From Loktanella sp. UBA3435 (lineage in GTDB: Bacteria > Pseudomonadota > Alphaproteobacteria > Rhodobacterales > Rhodobacteraceae), in the NCBI GenBank assembly GCA_002378665.1, contig DFSO01000094.1, positions 1 through 13,532 of the forward strand: a stretch of DNA of 13,532 bases. The letters are read 5' to 3'. Positions within the stretch are counted from its first letter, which is position 1. Each line of letters opens with the position of its first letter. The position numbers and the translations under genes are program-made. Positions 6,349 to 13,512 of this stretch are shown here, piece after piece. The notes beneath the pieces were generated by a model. It worked only from the letters and a program-made list of their open reading frames with translations. It was not told the DNA's origin and did no database searches.

Positions 6349-8220
6349 ATGGAAAGCTTCCTCTTTCAGGCGACAATTTATCTTGGTGCTGCCGTCATCG
6401 CGGTGCCGCTCGCTGCGCGTTTGGGCCTCGGGTCTGTGCTTGGTTACCTGACCGCTGGGATCGTGATTGGCCCCATGCTTGGGCTTGTTGGAACTGAAGC
6501 CAAAGAGATCCAACACTTTGCCGAATTCGGCGTTGTGATGATGCTTTTCCTGATCGGCCTAGAGCTTGAGCCCCGTGCCCTTTGGGATATGCGCCGCCGC
6601 CTGATCGGGCTTGGCGGGTTGCAGTTGATCCTGACCACTGGCCTGATTATGGGCGCGGCAATGGCGCTTGATTTTGATGCTTATACGGCGCTGGCGGTTG
6701 GTCTGATCTTTGCGCTCTCATCAACCGCGATCGTGCTACAAACCTTGAATGAAAAAGGATTGATGCAAACCGCAGGCGGCCGCTCGGTCTTTTCCGTGTT
6801 GCTGACCCAAGATATCGCTGTGATCCCGATGCTGGCGCTATTGCCGCTCCTTGCCACATCGTCACCGCTGTTTATCACCGCTGACGGATCGGTCTCACGC
6901 CACGTTGAGCCTCAGGATGCGGACCACGCAATGAACCTCGTGGACGGCCTGCCGGCTTGGGGTGTGACGCTGGTCACTTTGGGTGCGGTTGTTGCGATTA
7001 TTCTGGTTGGCGTGTTCCTGACCCGTCCTGTTTTCCGCTATATCCACCAAGCCCGCCTGCGCGAAATGTATACCGCACTCGCACTTCTTATGGTCGTCTC
7101 CATTGCGGTTCTAATGACGATGGTGGGCCTGTCGCCTGCGCTTGGCACCTTCCTTGCGGGCGTCGTTCTGGCCAACTCCGAATTTCGCCACGAGCTTGAA
7201 AGCGACCTTGAGCCGTTCAAAGGGCTGTTGCTTGGTCTATTCTTCATCACCGTCGGTGCAGGCATTGATTTCGAGCTTTTGGGCGAACGCCCGACGTTCA
7301 TTTTCCTCGCCACTTTGGGCGTGATCCTGATCAAAGGTTCCGTCCTCTTTGGCCTTTCTTTCCTGTTTAAGATGAAGGGTAAGGACCGCTGGCTCTTTAC
7401 ACTTGGCCTTGCACAAGCGGGTGAGTTTGGGTTTGTCTTGGTCTCTTTCTCGCTGCAACAAGGGGTGCTGGGCGAGGTGATTTCCTCGACCGTTCTGCTC
7501 ATCATCGCGATGTCGATGCTGGTCACGCCGCTCCTGTTTATCGTTTACGACCAACTGATTAAGCGGATCAAAGTTGGTGCGGATCAAGACGCGGATGAAG
7601 TCGATATAAAGGGCACCGTCATCATTGCAGGCATTGGTCGCTTTGGGCAGATTGTGAACCGTTTGGTGCAATCTGCGGGCTTCTCGACCGTTGTGATCGA
7701 CAATGACTTGCAGACCGTACAGATGATGCGCAAGTTCGGCTTTCGCGGGTTCTTTGGTGATCCGACACGCCCTGATTTGCTGGGTGCTGCGGGCCTTGAT
7801 ACAGCGCAGGTTCTGGTTGTCGCGATCGATGATAAGGCCTCAGCGGTCAAGCTGGTGGCCTATGCCCGCAAGGCCCGCCCTGACATCCACATCATCGCCC
7901 GCGCCCATGACCGCGTGCATGTTTACGAGCTTTATGCCGCTGGCACCAATGACATTGTGCGCGAATTGTTCGACAGTTCCCTGCGCGCTGGTCGCTACGC
8001 GTTAGAGCATTTGGGGCTTTCGGAATATGAGGCCGCTGAGGCCGAAACCATGTTCTTTCACCATGACCGCGCGGCTGTGCGTGAGTTGGCCGAACTCTGG
8101 AAACCGGGAGTGGCCTTGGGCGATAACCCCGATTATGTGGCCCGCGCCAAAGAGCTGAACAATGATCTTGAAACAGCCCTCAGCACGCGCCAACAGAAAA
8201 AGGAAAGCGGCGACAGTTAA
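6349..8220 (+). CDS. CPA2-family monovalent cation:proton antiporter, KefB/KefC type
   Basis: 623 residues. Residues 1 to about 405 form the hydrophobic Na+/H+-exchanger transport domain, opening YLGAAVIAVPLAARLGLGSVLGYL, with the KefC-like regulatory stretch GLELEPRALWDMRR and the intramembrane Q154-D155 in LLTQDIAVIP. Residues about 421-536 are an RCK/TrkA-N nucleotide-binding domain with GIGRFGQ (428-434) and VVIDND closing the next strand. The family exports K+ (or Na+) in exchange for H+; KefB/C proper are gated by glutathione conjugates. No kefF/kefG partner is present, so gating is unknown. The ATG lies 44 bp after the fusion-protein stop, so co-transcription is likely. The nearest purine-rich site, AGGCAGGGA (6325-6333), is unusually far away (15 nt). 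The stop overlaps that of cobT within TTAA (8217-8220). Confidence 0.92.
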   Translation: MESFLFQATIYLGAAVIAVPLAARLGLGSVLGYLTAGIVIGPMLGLVGTEAKEIQHFAEFGVVMMLFLIGLELEPRALWDMRRRLIGLGGLQLILTTGLIMGAAMALDFDAYTALAVGLIFALSSTAIVLQTLNEKGLMQTAGGRSVFSVLLTQDIAVIPMLALLPLLATSSPLFITADGSVSRHVEPQDADHAMNLVDGLPAWGVTLVTLGAVVAIILVGVFLTRPVFRYIHQARLREMYTALALLMVVSIAVLMTMVGLSPALGTFLAGVVLANSEFRHELESDLEPFKGLLLGLFFITVGAGIDFELLGERPTFIFLATLGVILIKGSVLFGLSFLFKMKGKDRWLFTLGLAQAGEFGFVLVSFSLQQGVLGEVISSTVLLIIAMSMLVTPLLFIVYDQLIKRIKVGADQDADEVDIKGTVIIAGIGRFGQIVNRLVQSAGFSTVVIDNDLQTVQMMRKFGFRGFFGDPTRPDLLGAAGLDTAQVLVVAIDDKASAVKLVAYARKARPDIHIIARAHDRVHVYELYAAGTNDIVRELFDSSLRAGRYALEHLGLSEYEAAEAETMFFHHDRAAVRELAELWKPGVALGDNPDYVARAKELNNDLETALSTRQQKKESGDS

Positions 8221-9227
8221 GCGCCGCTGACCCCTGCCTCTGCAAATGTTGCCATGCCTGAATGGCAGGCAACGGCGGCCTTGAGCACACCAATCGCAAG
8301 TGCGCCGCCCGACCCTTCGCCAAGGCGCAGGCCCAGCGACAAGATCGGCTCTTTGCCAATCGCATCCAGCAAACGGCGATGCGCGCCCTCGGCACTCAGG
8401 TGTCCAGCGACCGTGTGGTCAAGTGCACCGTCGTGCGCCTTTTGCAAGGTCGCGGCCGCAGCCGAGCAGATGAACCCATCAAGGATCACAGGGATACGCA
8501 AATGCCGTGCCGCTGCAATCGCGCCGGCCATCGCCGCCAATTCACGCCCACCCAGACAGCGCAATGCTTCCAACGGATCAGTCGTGTCGTGCAGCGCCAA
8601 ACCACGTGTCACGACGTCAGTTTTCCGCGCAAGGCCTGCGTCATCAACACCCGTCCCGCGTCCTGTCCAATCAGCAGCCTCACCACCCAAAACCGCCGCC
8701 GCAACTGCCGCCGCAGAGGTCGTGTTGCCAATGCCCATCTCGCCTGTGACCAGCAAGTCTGCCTTTGGATCAACGGCATTCCAGCCTGTTTGCAACGCGG
8801 CCACAACCTCGGCCTCGCTCATTGCGGGGGCTGTGGTGAAATCGGCAGTCGGTTTATCAAGATCAAGCGCATGCACAGTCATCGTGGCACCAAACGCCTT
8901 GGACAACTGATTGATCGCCGCACCGCCATGCTCAAAATTCGCGACCATTTGCGCGGTCACTTCTGGCGGAAACGCCGAGACACCTTGCGCACAAACGCCG
9001 TGATTACCTGCAAAGATAATGACCTGTGGTGCCGTAATCGTCGGCCGCGCATCGCCGCGCCAACCCGCATACCAAATCGCCAAATCCTCAAGCCTGCCCA
9101 ACGCACCCGGAGGCTTTGTCAATTGGCTGTTGCGATCCTGTGCGCCTGCGAGGGCTGCTGTGTCAACGGACGGGCCTTGGGCCAAAACAGTACGGAACTC
9201 ATTGAGTGTGGAAAATGGCGCTGACAT
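8217..9227 (-). CDS. cobT: Nicotinate-nucleotide--dimethylbenzimidazole phosphoribosyltransferase
   Basis: 336 residues, cytoplasmic. It transfers phosphoribose from nicotinate mononucleotide to 5,6-dimethylbenzimidazole, giving alpha-ribazole 5'-phosphate, the precursor of the lower ligand of cobalamin. Family motifs are present: LTKPPGALGRLEDLA, FAGNHGVCAQGVSAFP, the glycine-rich GEMGIGNTT, GRGTGVDD, and the C-terminal LRLGEGSGGALA whose glutamate (E304) corresponds to the catalytic base. Two ATGs are adjacent (9230 and 9227). GAGG (9233-9236) is only 2 nt from the first but 5 nt from the second, so 9227 is preferred. It is divergent from cobS across 73 bp and probably co-regulated with it. 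Confidence 0.95.
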   Translation of the reverse strand: MSAPFSTLNEFRTVLAQGPSVDTAALAGAQDRNSQLTKPPGALGRLEDLAIWYAGWRGDARPTITAPQVIIFAGNHGVCAQGVSAFPPEVTAQMVANFEHGGAAINQLSKAFGATMTVHALDLDKPTADFTTAPAMSEAEVVAALQTGWNAVDPKADLLVTGEMGIGNTTSAAAVAAAVLGGEAADWTGRGTGVDDAGLARKTDVVTRGLALHDTTDPLEALRCLGGRELAAMAGAIAAARHLRIPVILDGFICSAAAATLQKAHDGALDHTVAGHLSAEGAHRRLLDAIGKEPILSLGLRLGEGSGGALAIGVLKAAVACHSGMATFAEAGVSGA

Positions 9228-9303
9228 CATGTCCTCATTGCGGTTATGTTGGTTCCTGTCTAACGATCATCACAGAGATGAAAAGGCGACAAAGGGCTAA
9301 AAA
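9228..9303. promoter_or_regulatory. Divergent cobT/cobS promoter gap
   Basis: Both starts must be driven from this ~75-bp gap. It holds GAGG for cobT (9233-9236, minus strand) and AAAGGG for cobS (9291-9296, 7 nt before ATG 9304). No convincing -35/-10 pair stands out. The gap is far too short for a cobalamin riboswitch, which needs about 200 nt. Confidence 0.5.
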
Positions 9304-10080
9304 ATGCGCAAATCCGACAAATCCGCCTTGTTGCACTGGATCGATGTGCCCGCCGCTTTTGGCCTGCTGACACGCATCCCGCTACGGTTGAACACGGCCA
9401 AGGTCACAGCACGCGGCGGGTCGTCAGCTTGGGCATTCCCCATCGTCGGTGTCTTCATCGGATTGGTGGCCGCAGCCGTGACCGCAGCCGTGCATTGGAT
9501 CGGCCTGCCGTCAGCGGTTGCTGCGATATTTGCGGTCCTTGTGCCTGTGATCATCACTGGGGCCATGCATGAAGACGGGCTGGCCGATACCGCCGACGGA
9601 TTTTGGGGCGGCTGGGATAAGGAGCGCCGTCTTGAGATCATGAAAGACAGCCACATCGGCACCTACGGCACACTTGCCATTGGTCTTTCGCTTTTGCTGC
9701 GCGGCGTATTAATCACAGCGCTCGTCAGCGACGAAGAATACATGCAAGGTCTGATCCTTGCCGCCATGATGAGCCGCGCAAGCATGGCGGGGCTTCTTAC
9801 CTTCCTGCCAAACGCACGTGGTGTTGGATTAAGCAGCAGTTATGGCCGCCCGTCCAATTCCGTGTCTTTGCTCGCGATGATCATCTGTATCTGCACGGCG
9901 CTGATTATCATCCCGTCCCATGCGGTCTCAATCACCTTGGTCGCCTTGATCAGCACGATCCTCTGCGGGCTATATGCCAAGTCAAAGATCGGCGGGCAAA
10001 CAGGGGATGTTTTGGGTGCGACACAGCAAGTCACTGAAATCGCAGTGCTCTTTACGCTATTGGCCGAGGTTGGATTTTAA
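9304..10080 (+). CDS. cobS: Adenosylcobinamide-GDP ribazoletransferase (cobalamin synthase)
   Basis: 258 residues, polytopic inner-membrane protein. It joins adenosylcobinamide-GDP with alpha-ribazole (or its phosphate, the CobT product) to give adenosylcobalamin (phosphate), the last assembly step. The family signature is intact: GAMHEDGLADTADGFWGG (H89, E90, D91, D95, D98), RLEIMKDSHIGTYG, SRASM and GGQTGDVLGA, with hydrophobic helices between and after them. Length is normal for the family. ATG 9304 has AAAGGG 7 nt upstream. The TAA (10078-10080) sits in a TTAA shared with the ancestral stop of the convergent VCBS gene. Confidence 0.95.
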   Translation: MRKSDKSALLHWIDVPAAFGLLTRIPLRLNTAKVTARGGSSAWAFPIVGVFIGLVAAAVTAAVHWIGLPSAVAAIFAVLVPVIITGAMHEDGLADTADGFWGGWDKERRLEIMKDSHIGTYGTLAIGLSLLLRGVLITALVSDEEYMQGLILAAMMSRASMAGLLTFLPNARGVGLSSSYGRPSNSVSLLAMIICICTALIIIPSHAVSITLVALISTILCGLYAKSKIGGQTGDVLGATQQVTEIAVLFTLLAEVGF

Positions 10081-10794
10081 CAGCCCATCGCCGCAGTCAA
10101 TGAAGCGTGGCCCGTATGCGGCCCCATATCCCGCGATACGAGTTTCCCACCCTCTAACCGCGTTGCAATCCCCCGCGTCCAATCTGCACTAGCGGTGATC
10201 ACATCAACGCCTTCCGCACAGATACGCATACCGCCACCAATGTCAGTCGCCAATCTGGTGGTTCGTCAGCCCGTCTTTTGTCGCCACAAGTGCGAGGTTC
10301 ACAGCCCCCTCACCCTGCGGCACATAGCGCCAAACTTTGAGTTGCTTGGCCAAATGCGGGCGGTCAACATAGGCGATCTCGATATGCCCGTCACCGTCCA
10401 TATCCGCCGCACCCGCAACGGCCAACCAACGAAACGCGTTGCCAATAAAGGGAGTGAATGCCTTTTCAACCAAGCGATCTTCGGCATCCAAACCCCAGAT
10501 CGCAAGGCGCGCACCTTGGTCTTCATGGCTCTCGACGACGATAACTTCGGGCGCGCCGTCACCGTTCAAATCAACAAGACGGGGCGCAGTATCTTCAAAA
10601 ACGATCTTCTCGGACCAAACTGCCGATAGCGCACGGCCATCCGACAACGTCACGCGCAGGCCCGCGTGTTCAATCTTGTCACCCAGAATGCCGTGCGGAT
10701 ACCGCTCGGTTGGGTGGGTATAGTCGGCGGCCACAATGGCGTCTGCCCCTGCCGAAGTGGTAAAAGCACACAAGAGAATGGCCGCCAGATTCAT
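10077..10794 (-). pseudogene. Secreted FG-GAP/VCBS-repeat protein, broken by a frameshift near 10243
   Basis: The N-terminal 183 codons (10794-10246) read a signal peptide (MNLAAILLCAFTTSAGADA) and two Ca2+-binding-type FG-GAP loops, DLNGDGAPEVIVVE and DMDGDGHIEIAYVD, then stop at TGA 10243-10245 after TNHQIGD. A 1-nt shift there opens a further 56 codons (GGGMRICAEG ... VITASADWTR ... LVSRDMGPHT ... LTAAMGC) ending at TAA 10077-10079. The extension is free of stops and protein-like, and its end falls precisely on the cobS stop (TTAA), so the intact gene probably ran to 10077. The lesion equals one extra base or two missing bases. The ATG overlaps the ferredoxin stop as TGATG, implying coupled translation. 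A truncated but functional product, or a sequencing error, cannot be excluded. Confidence 0.75.
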
Positions 10795-11117
10795 CAAATT
10801 TGCTTTTCTGGCATCTGCACGCGCAGGCCGTCCATCGCATCTGTGACCTTCAACTGGCAGGTCAGGCGGGATGTCACCGGATCAGGCTTAAAAGCGAAAT
10901 CGAGCATGTCTTCTTCCATCGCGTCCTTGGCCGGAATCTTGTCTGCCCAAGCCGCATCCACATAAACGTGGCAGGTGGAGCATGCACAAGCACCGCCACA
11001 ATCAGCCTCGATCCCTGGAATGCCGTTGTCACGCGCGCCTTCCATCACGGTCAGCCCATTGGCGACCTCAACAACATGCTCTTTGCCACCATGCTCAACG
11101 TATGTAATCTTAGCCAT
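10794..11117 (-). CDS. fdxE: [2Fe-2S] ferredoxin, adrenodoxin/putidaredoxin type (ferredoxin VI-like)
   Basis: 107 residues, cytoplasmic electron carrier. The cluster ligands follow the adrenodoxin-type spacing: C40-x5-C46-x2-C49 (DCGGACACSTCHVYVD) and C87 (SRLTCQL); C44 is an additional cysteine. The C-terminus PEKQI and the overall sequence closely resemble my memory of Rhodobacter capsulatus ferredoxin VI (fdxE), whose physiological partner is not settled. No reductase or P450 gene is beside it. ATG 11117 has AAGGA about 9 nt upstream. Its TGA overlaps the ATG of the downstream VCBS gene by one base (TGATG), so the two form an operon. Confidence 0.93.
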   Translation of the reverse strand: MAKITYVEHGGKEHVVEVANGLTVMEGARDNGIPGIEADCGGACACSTCHVYVDAAWADKIPAKDAMEEDMLDFAFKPDPVTSRLTCQLKVTDAMDGLRVQMPEKQI

Positions 11118-11318
11118 TCAATGCGGTCCTTATTGCGCAGTTCCAGTCTGTTACGCTTATATCTAATGCTGCAACAGCCGTGCTTCCACCCCTAAAGAGA
11201 CCCAAAACTGTGCCATGTGCGACAACGCGTTCAGCAAATCGGTTTTGAAGATTTGCTCAAACGGCTCTCTTGGCTATATGGTCGCCCAAAATCGCCCGCA
11301 ATAAGGCATATTGGGCAG
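11118..11318. promoter_or_regulatory. Divergent gap between the ferredoxin and peptidoglycan-binding genes
   Basis: About 200 bp without a coding region that I can support. It should carry promoters for both directions. On the minus strand TAGATATAAG (near 11155-11164) is -10-like but has no good -35 partner. The main structured element is the inverted repeat at 11227-11263, listed separately. Confidence 0.4.
11227..11263. repeat. Long near-palindrome upstream of the peptidoglycan-binding gene
   Basis: AGCAAATC (11233-11240) and GATTTGCT (11250-11257) are perfect 8-bp inverted arms with a 9-nt centre. Past one mismatch the symmetry continues with CGTT on the left and AACG on the right (one extra A). 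A competing pairing, GTTTTGA with TCAAAC, uses the loop. It could be an operator for either divergent gene or an RNA hairpin. Confidence 0.5.
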
Positions 11319-11837
11319 ATGAAATCCTTCCTACTTCCCAGCAGTTTCGCGGTGATTTGCGCATGTGTCCCTGTGCAAATGACACAACCGTCGAATGTGC
11401 TGATTGATATGGGGCAGATTGAGACTGCCAACGATGGGCGCTGTTATGCCAATGACATCAGTCCAGCGGTCATTTAAACAGTCATCATCCAAGAAATCGA
11501 AAGCCCCGAAGTGCGCGATGCAAACGGACAGGTTACCCGCCCTGCTGCGTTTCGCACGGTCAAACGCCAGCAGATCGTACGAGAGCGTGTTGGGATCAGA
11601 TTCGAGACCGTTTGTCCGCAGAACTACACGATTGAACGGGTCAGCACCTTGCAAAGGGCATTGAAGGCACGCGGTTTTTATAACGGGCCTATTTCGGGAA
11701 CGCTTGATCGGGCAACGGGGTTTGCAATCCAACAATTCCAACGGACGGATGGGCCTGACACGGTTTTGCTGTCCATTGCAACCGCCCGTAAATTGGGTGT
11801 TGTTGCCTTTGATCGCGCCACTCTGGACGCCGGTTAA
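11319..11837 (+). pseudogene. Putative lipoprotein with a peptidoglycan-binding domain, interrupted by an in-frame TAA
   Basis: One frame runs from ATG 11319 to TAA 11835-11837 with a single internal stop, TAA 11475-11477 (codon 53). Codons 1-25 are a signal peptide with a lipobox-like ICAC (C16). The part before the stop ends CYANDISPAVI and the part after resumes TVIIQEIESPEVRDANGQ, continuous in sense. Residues about 107-170 match a PG_binding_1 domain (STLQRALKARGFYNGPISG, LDRATGFAIQQFQ), which binds cell-wall peptidoglycan. The whole product would be 172 residues. Any single-base change from CAA, GAA, AAA, TTA, TCA or TAT/TAC would explain the stop. Internal restart at GTG 11511 lacks a good binding site and a signal peptide. 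Nonsense mutation or sequencing error are both possible. Confidence 0.75.
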
Positions 11838-11866
11838 CAAAACAGGGCGCACCAATGGCACGCCCT
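11836..11866 (-). terminator. Rho-independent terminator of the Do protease gene
   Basis: Read on the minus strand, AGGGCG (11866-11861) pairs with CGCCCT (11849-11844). The stem extends inward by two GU and two CG pairs to an ATT loop, followed by GTTTTGTT (11843-11836). The GU pairs and U tract exist only in the minus-strand transcript, so the element serves the protease gene that stops at 11888 rather than the convergent + gene. Confidence 0.75.
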
Positions 11867-11887
11867 CTTCCTCTATTTTACAAAGCT

Positions 11888-13366
11888 TTAGTCGATCAAT
11901 AGCGCTTCAAAACGTGGATCACCGCCACGACGAAGCAGCAGCAAAATCGACTTGCGACCTGCCTCACGCGCAGCCTCAATCTGCGCCTCAAAATCGGCAA
12001 CAGTTGTTACTGATTGACGTCCTGCCTCAACAATCAAATCACCTGCAATAATGCCTTTAGTTGCGGCATCACTATCTGCAGCGATGTCCGTAATCACGAG
12101 GCCTATCACATCGCCAAGACCGAATTGCTCGGTCAGATCAGGTGTGATTTCAGAAAGCGACATCCCCAGAAGGTTTTCGGATTCAGGTGCCGCCGGTGCC
12201 TCAGTTGACGCAGGGAATGCGACAGCTTCAGATGTTTCACGGCGCCCCAAAACAACGGTAAGATCAATGACTTCGCCGTTACGCAGCACGATCATTGGTA
12301 CCTCTTTGCCAACGGGTGAGTTGCCCACGATTTTCACCAATTCACGCGTGTCTTTGATGTCTATTCCGTCAAAAGATGTAATCAGATCACCTGCCACCAT
12401 GCCAGCATCTTCGGCAGGGCCAGTGGGGACATCAGTGACCAATGCCCCCTTCGCCATATCAAGACCATCAATCGCATCAACCATGTCTGGAGTGACGTCT
12501 TGGATACGCACACCAAGCCAACCCCGACGGGTTTCGCCGAATTCCTTTAGTTGATCGACAACGCTCTCGACCACGGCTGAGGACATCGCAAAGCCAATCC
12601 CGATTGAGCCGCCATTGGGCGACAGGATCGCCGTGTTCACACCAACAACGTCACCGTCCATATTGAACAACGGGCCGCCAGAGTTACCACGGTTAATCGC
12701 CGCATCTGTTTGAATGTAATCGTCATAAGTGCCTGATAATGCACGATTTCTAGCGGAAACAATACCTGCCGAAACAGAGAAGCCCTGCCCCAATGGGTTA
12801 CCCATCGCCATGACCCAATCGCCAACGCGCGCGCCCGGCGCGTTACTGTCGCCGAAACTTACGAATGGCAGGTCTTCAAGGTCAACTTTCAGAACGGCGA
12901 TGTCGGTGTTTTTGTCGGTGCCAATCAAAGTTGCGGGCACGCCAGCTTCTCCGCCAGGGAAGAATTCGATCAGGATTTCATCGGCGCCTTCAATCACGTG
13001 GTTGTTCGTGACGATATAGCCGTCGGCGGAAACAACAAAACCTGAACCTAGCGCTTCTGATTTGCGGGGAGCATCGCCTTCTGGGTCCTGCAAGTCCTTG
13101 AAGAAATCTTCAAATGGCGACCCTTCTGGGACCACGCCTTGCGGGCCTGTTTTACCAGCAATTGTGGTCGAGGTCGTGATGTTCACAACTGATGGGCTTA
13201 CCTGCTCGGCAAGGTCAGCAAATGTCACGGGGCGGGCTTGGGCGTTTGAAGGGGACGCTTGAGAGAGTAGCAGGGCCGTGGCCATTGCGGCGGCGGTCAT
13301 CATTGTCATGAGCATTCCCCGCCTTTGATATTCGGCGGTTTGGACTGCAAGTGCCTGAGATGTCAC
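11888..13366 (-). CDS. Do-family periplasmic serine endoprotease (DegP/DegQ/MucD-like)
   Basis: 492 residues. An N-terminal export signal (charged start with RR at 16-17, hydrophobic core about 19-35, likely cut after SNA, residue 42) sends it to the periplasm, where it degrades or refolds misfolded envelope proteins. The chymotrypsin-like domain has the full triad: H123 (TNNHVIEG), D155 (NTDIAVLK), S229 (RGNSGGPL), plus GSGFVVSADGYIVTNN. PDZ1 spans about 282-376 (RGWLGVRIQDVT) and PDZ2 about 398-482. This is a normal full-length two-PDZ Do protease; degP, degQ and mucD orthology cannot be separated by eye. The GTG start is supported by AAGGAG 8 nt upstream; an ATG at 13315 would cut away the n-region. 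Twin arginines occur, but the Tat motif is not strict. Confidence 0.95.
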   Translation of the reverse strand: MTSQALAVQTAEYQRRGMLMTMMTAAAMATALLLSQASPSNAQARPVTFADLAEQVSPSVVNITTSTTIAGKTGPQGVVPEGSPFEDFFKDLQDPEGDAPRKSEALGSGFVVSADGYIVTNNHVIEGADEILIEFFPGGEAGVPATLIGTDKNTDIAVLKVDLEDLPFVSFGDSNAPGARVGDWVMAMGNPLGQGFSVSAGIVSARNRALSGTYDDYIQTDAAINRGNSGGPLFNMDGDVVGVNTAILSPNGGSIGIGFAMSSAVVESVVDQLKEFGETRRGWLGVRIQDVTPDMVDAIDGLDMAKGALVTDVPTGPAEDAGMVAGDLITSFDGIDIKDTRELVKIVGNSPVGKEVPMIVLRNGEVIDLTVVLGRRETSEAVAFPASTEAPAAPESENLLGMSLSEITPDLTEQFGLGDVIGLVITDIAADSDAATKGIIAGDLIVEAGRQSVTTVADFEAQIEAAREAGRKSILLLLRRGGDPRFEALLID

Positions 13367-13374
13367 GTTTAAAA

Positions 13375-13380
13375 CTCCTT
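13375..13380 (-). promoter_or_regulatory. Ribosome binding site that fixes a GTG start for the Do protease
   Basis: On the minus strand AAGGAG lies 8 nt before GTG 13366-13364, a near-perfect Shine-Dalgarno sequence at ideal spacing. This supports GTG over the internal ATGs at 13315 and 13309. Confidence 0.8.
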
Positions 13381-13413
13381 CAAAGAGAATTTGTGGCGGC
13401 AGATCACACGAAC

Positions 13414-13456
13414 TGCCTATAACTACATGTTAGAATGTAGGCACTCTGAGGTGCAA
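13414..13456 (-). promoter_or_regulatory. Possible protease promoter overlapped by a palindrome
   Basis: On the minus strand TTGCAC (13456-13451), a 16-bp spacer and TCTAAC (13434-13429) give a weak sigma-70-like pair. The putative -10 is exactly the centre of the inverted repeat CTACAT-N6-ATGTAG (13423-13440). A second pair, TGCCTA (13414-13419) with TAGGCA (13438-13443), overlaps it. An operator over the -10 is an attractive but unproven reading. Confidence 0.35.
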
Positions 13457-13469
13457 CGCAAAGTCTAAT

Positions 13470-13512
13470 CGCGCATTTTCAATTGCGCGTGATCAATTTT
13501 CGGCGAAAATTG
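13470..13512. repeat. Two adjacent inverted repeats at the window end
   Basis: CGCGCA (13470-13475) and TGCGCG (13484-13489) flank an 8-nt centre. Just 4 nt on, CAATTTTC (13494-13501) and GAAAATTG (13505-13512) form a perfect 8-bp stem around GGC. They lie about 100-145 bp upstream of the protease start. They may be regulatory sites or belong to the gene outside the window. Confidence 0.5.

Noticed and set aside
6349..8220. Glutathione-gated KefB/KefC assignment
   Set aside because: No KefF/KefG partner gene is present and gating residues cannot be confirmed by eye, so only the CPA2/Kef-type family is called.
9228..9303. Cobalamin riboswitch controlling cobT/cobS
   Set aside because: The gap is about 75 bp and lacks a B12-box-like sequence; a cobalamin riboswitch cannot fit.
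10239..10248. Programmed +1 frameshift of the prfB type
   Set aside because: The TGA-C context matches, but there is no Shine-Dalgarno-like stimulator upstream and the P-site codon GAC is not slippery; an indel is simpler.
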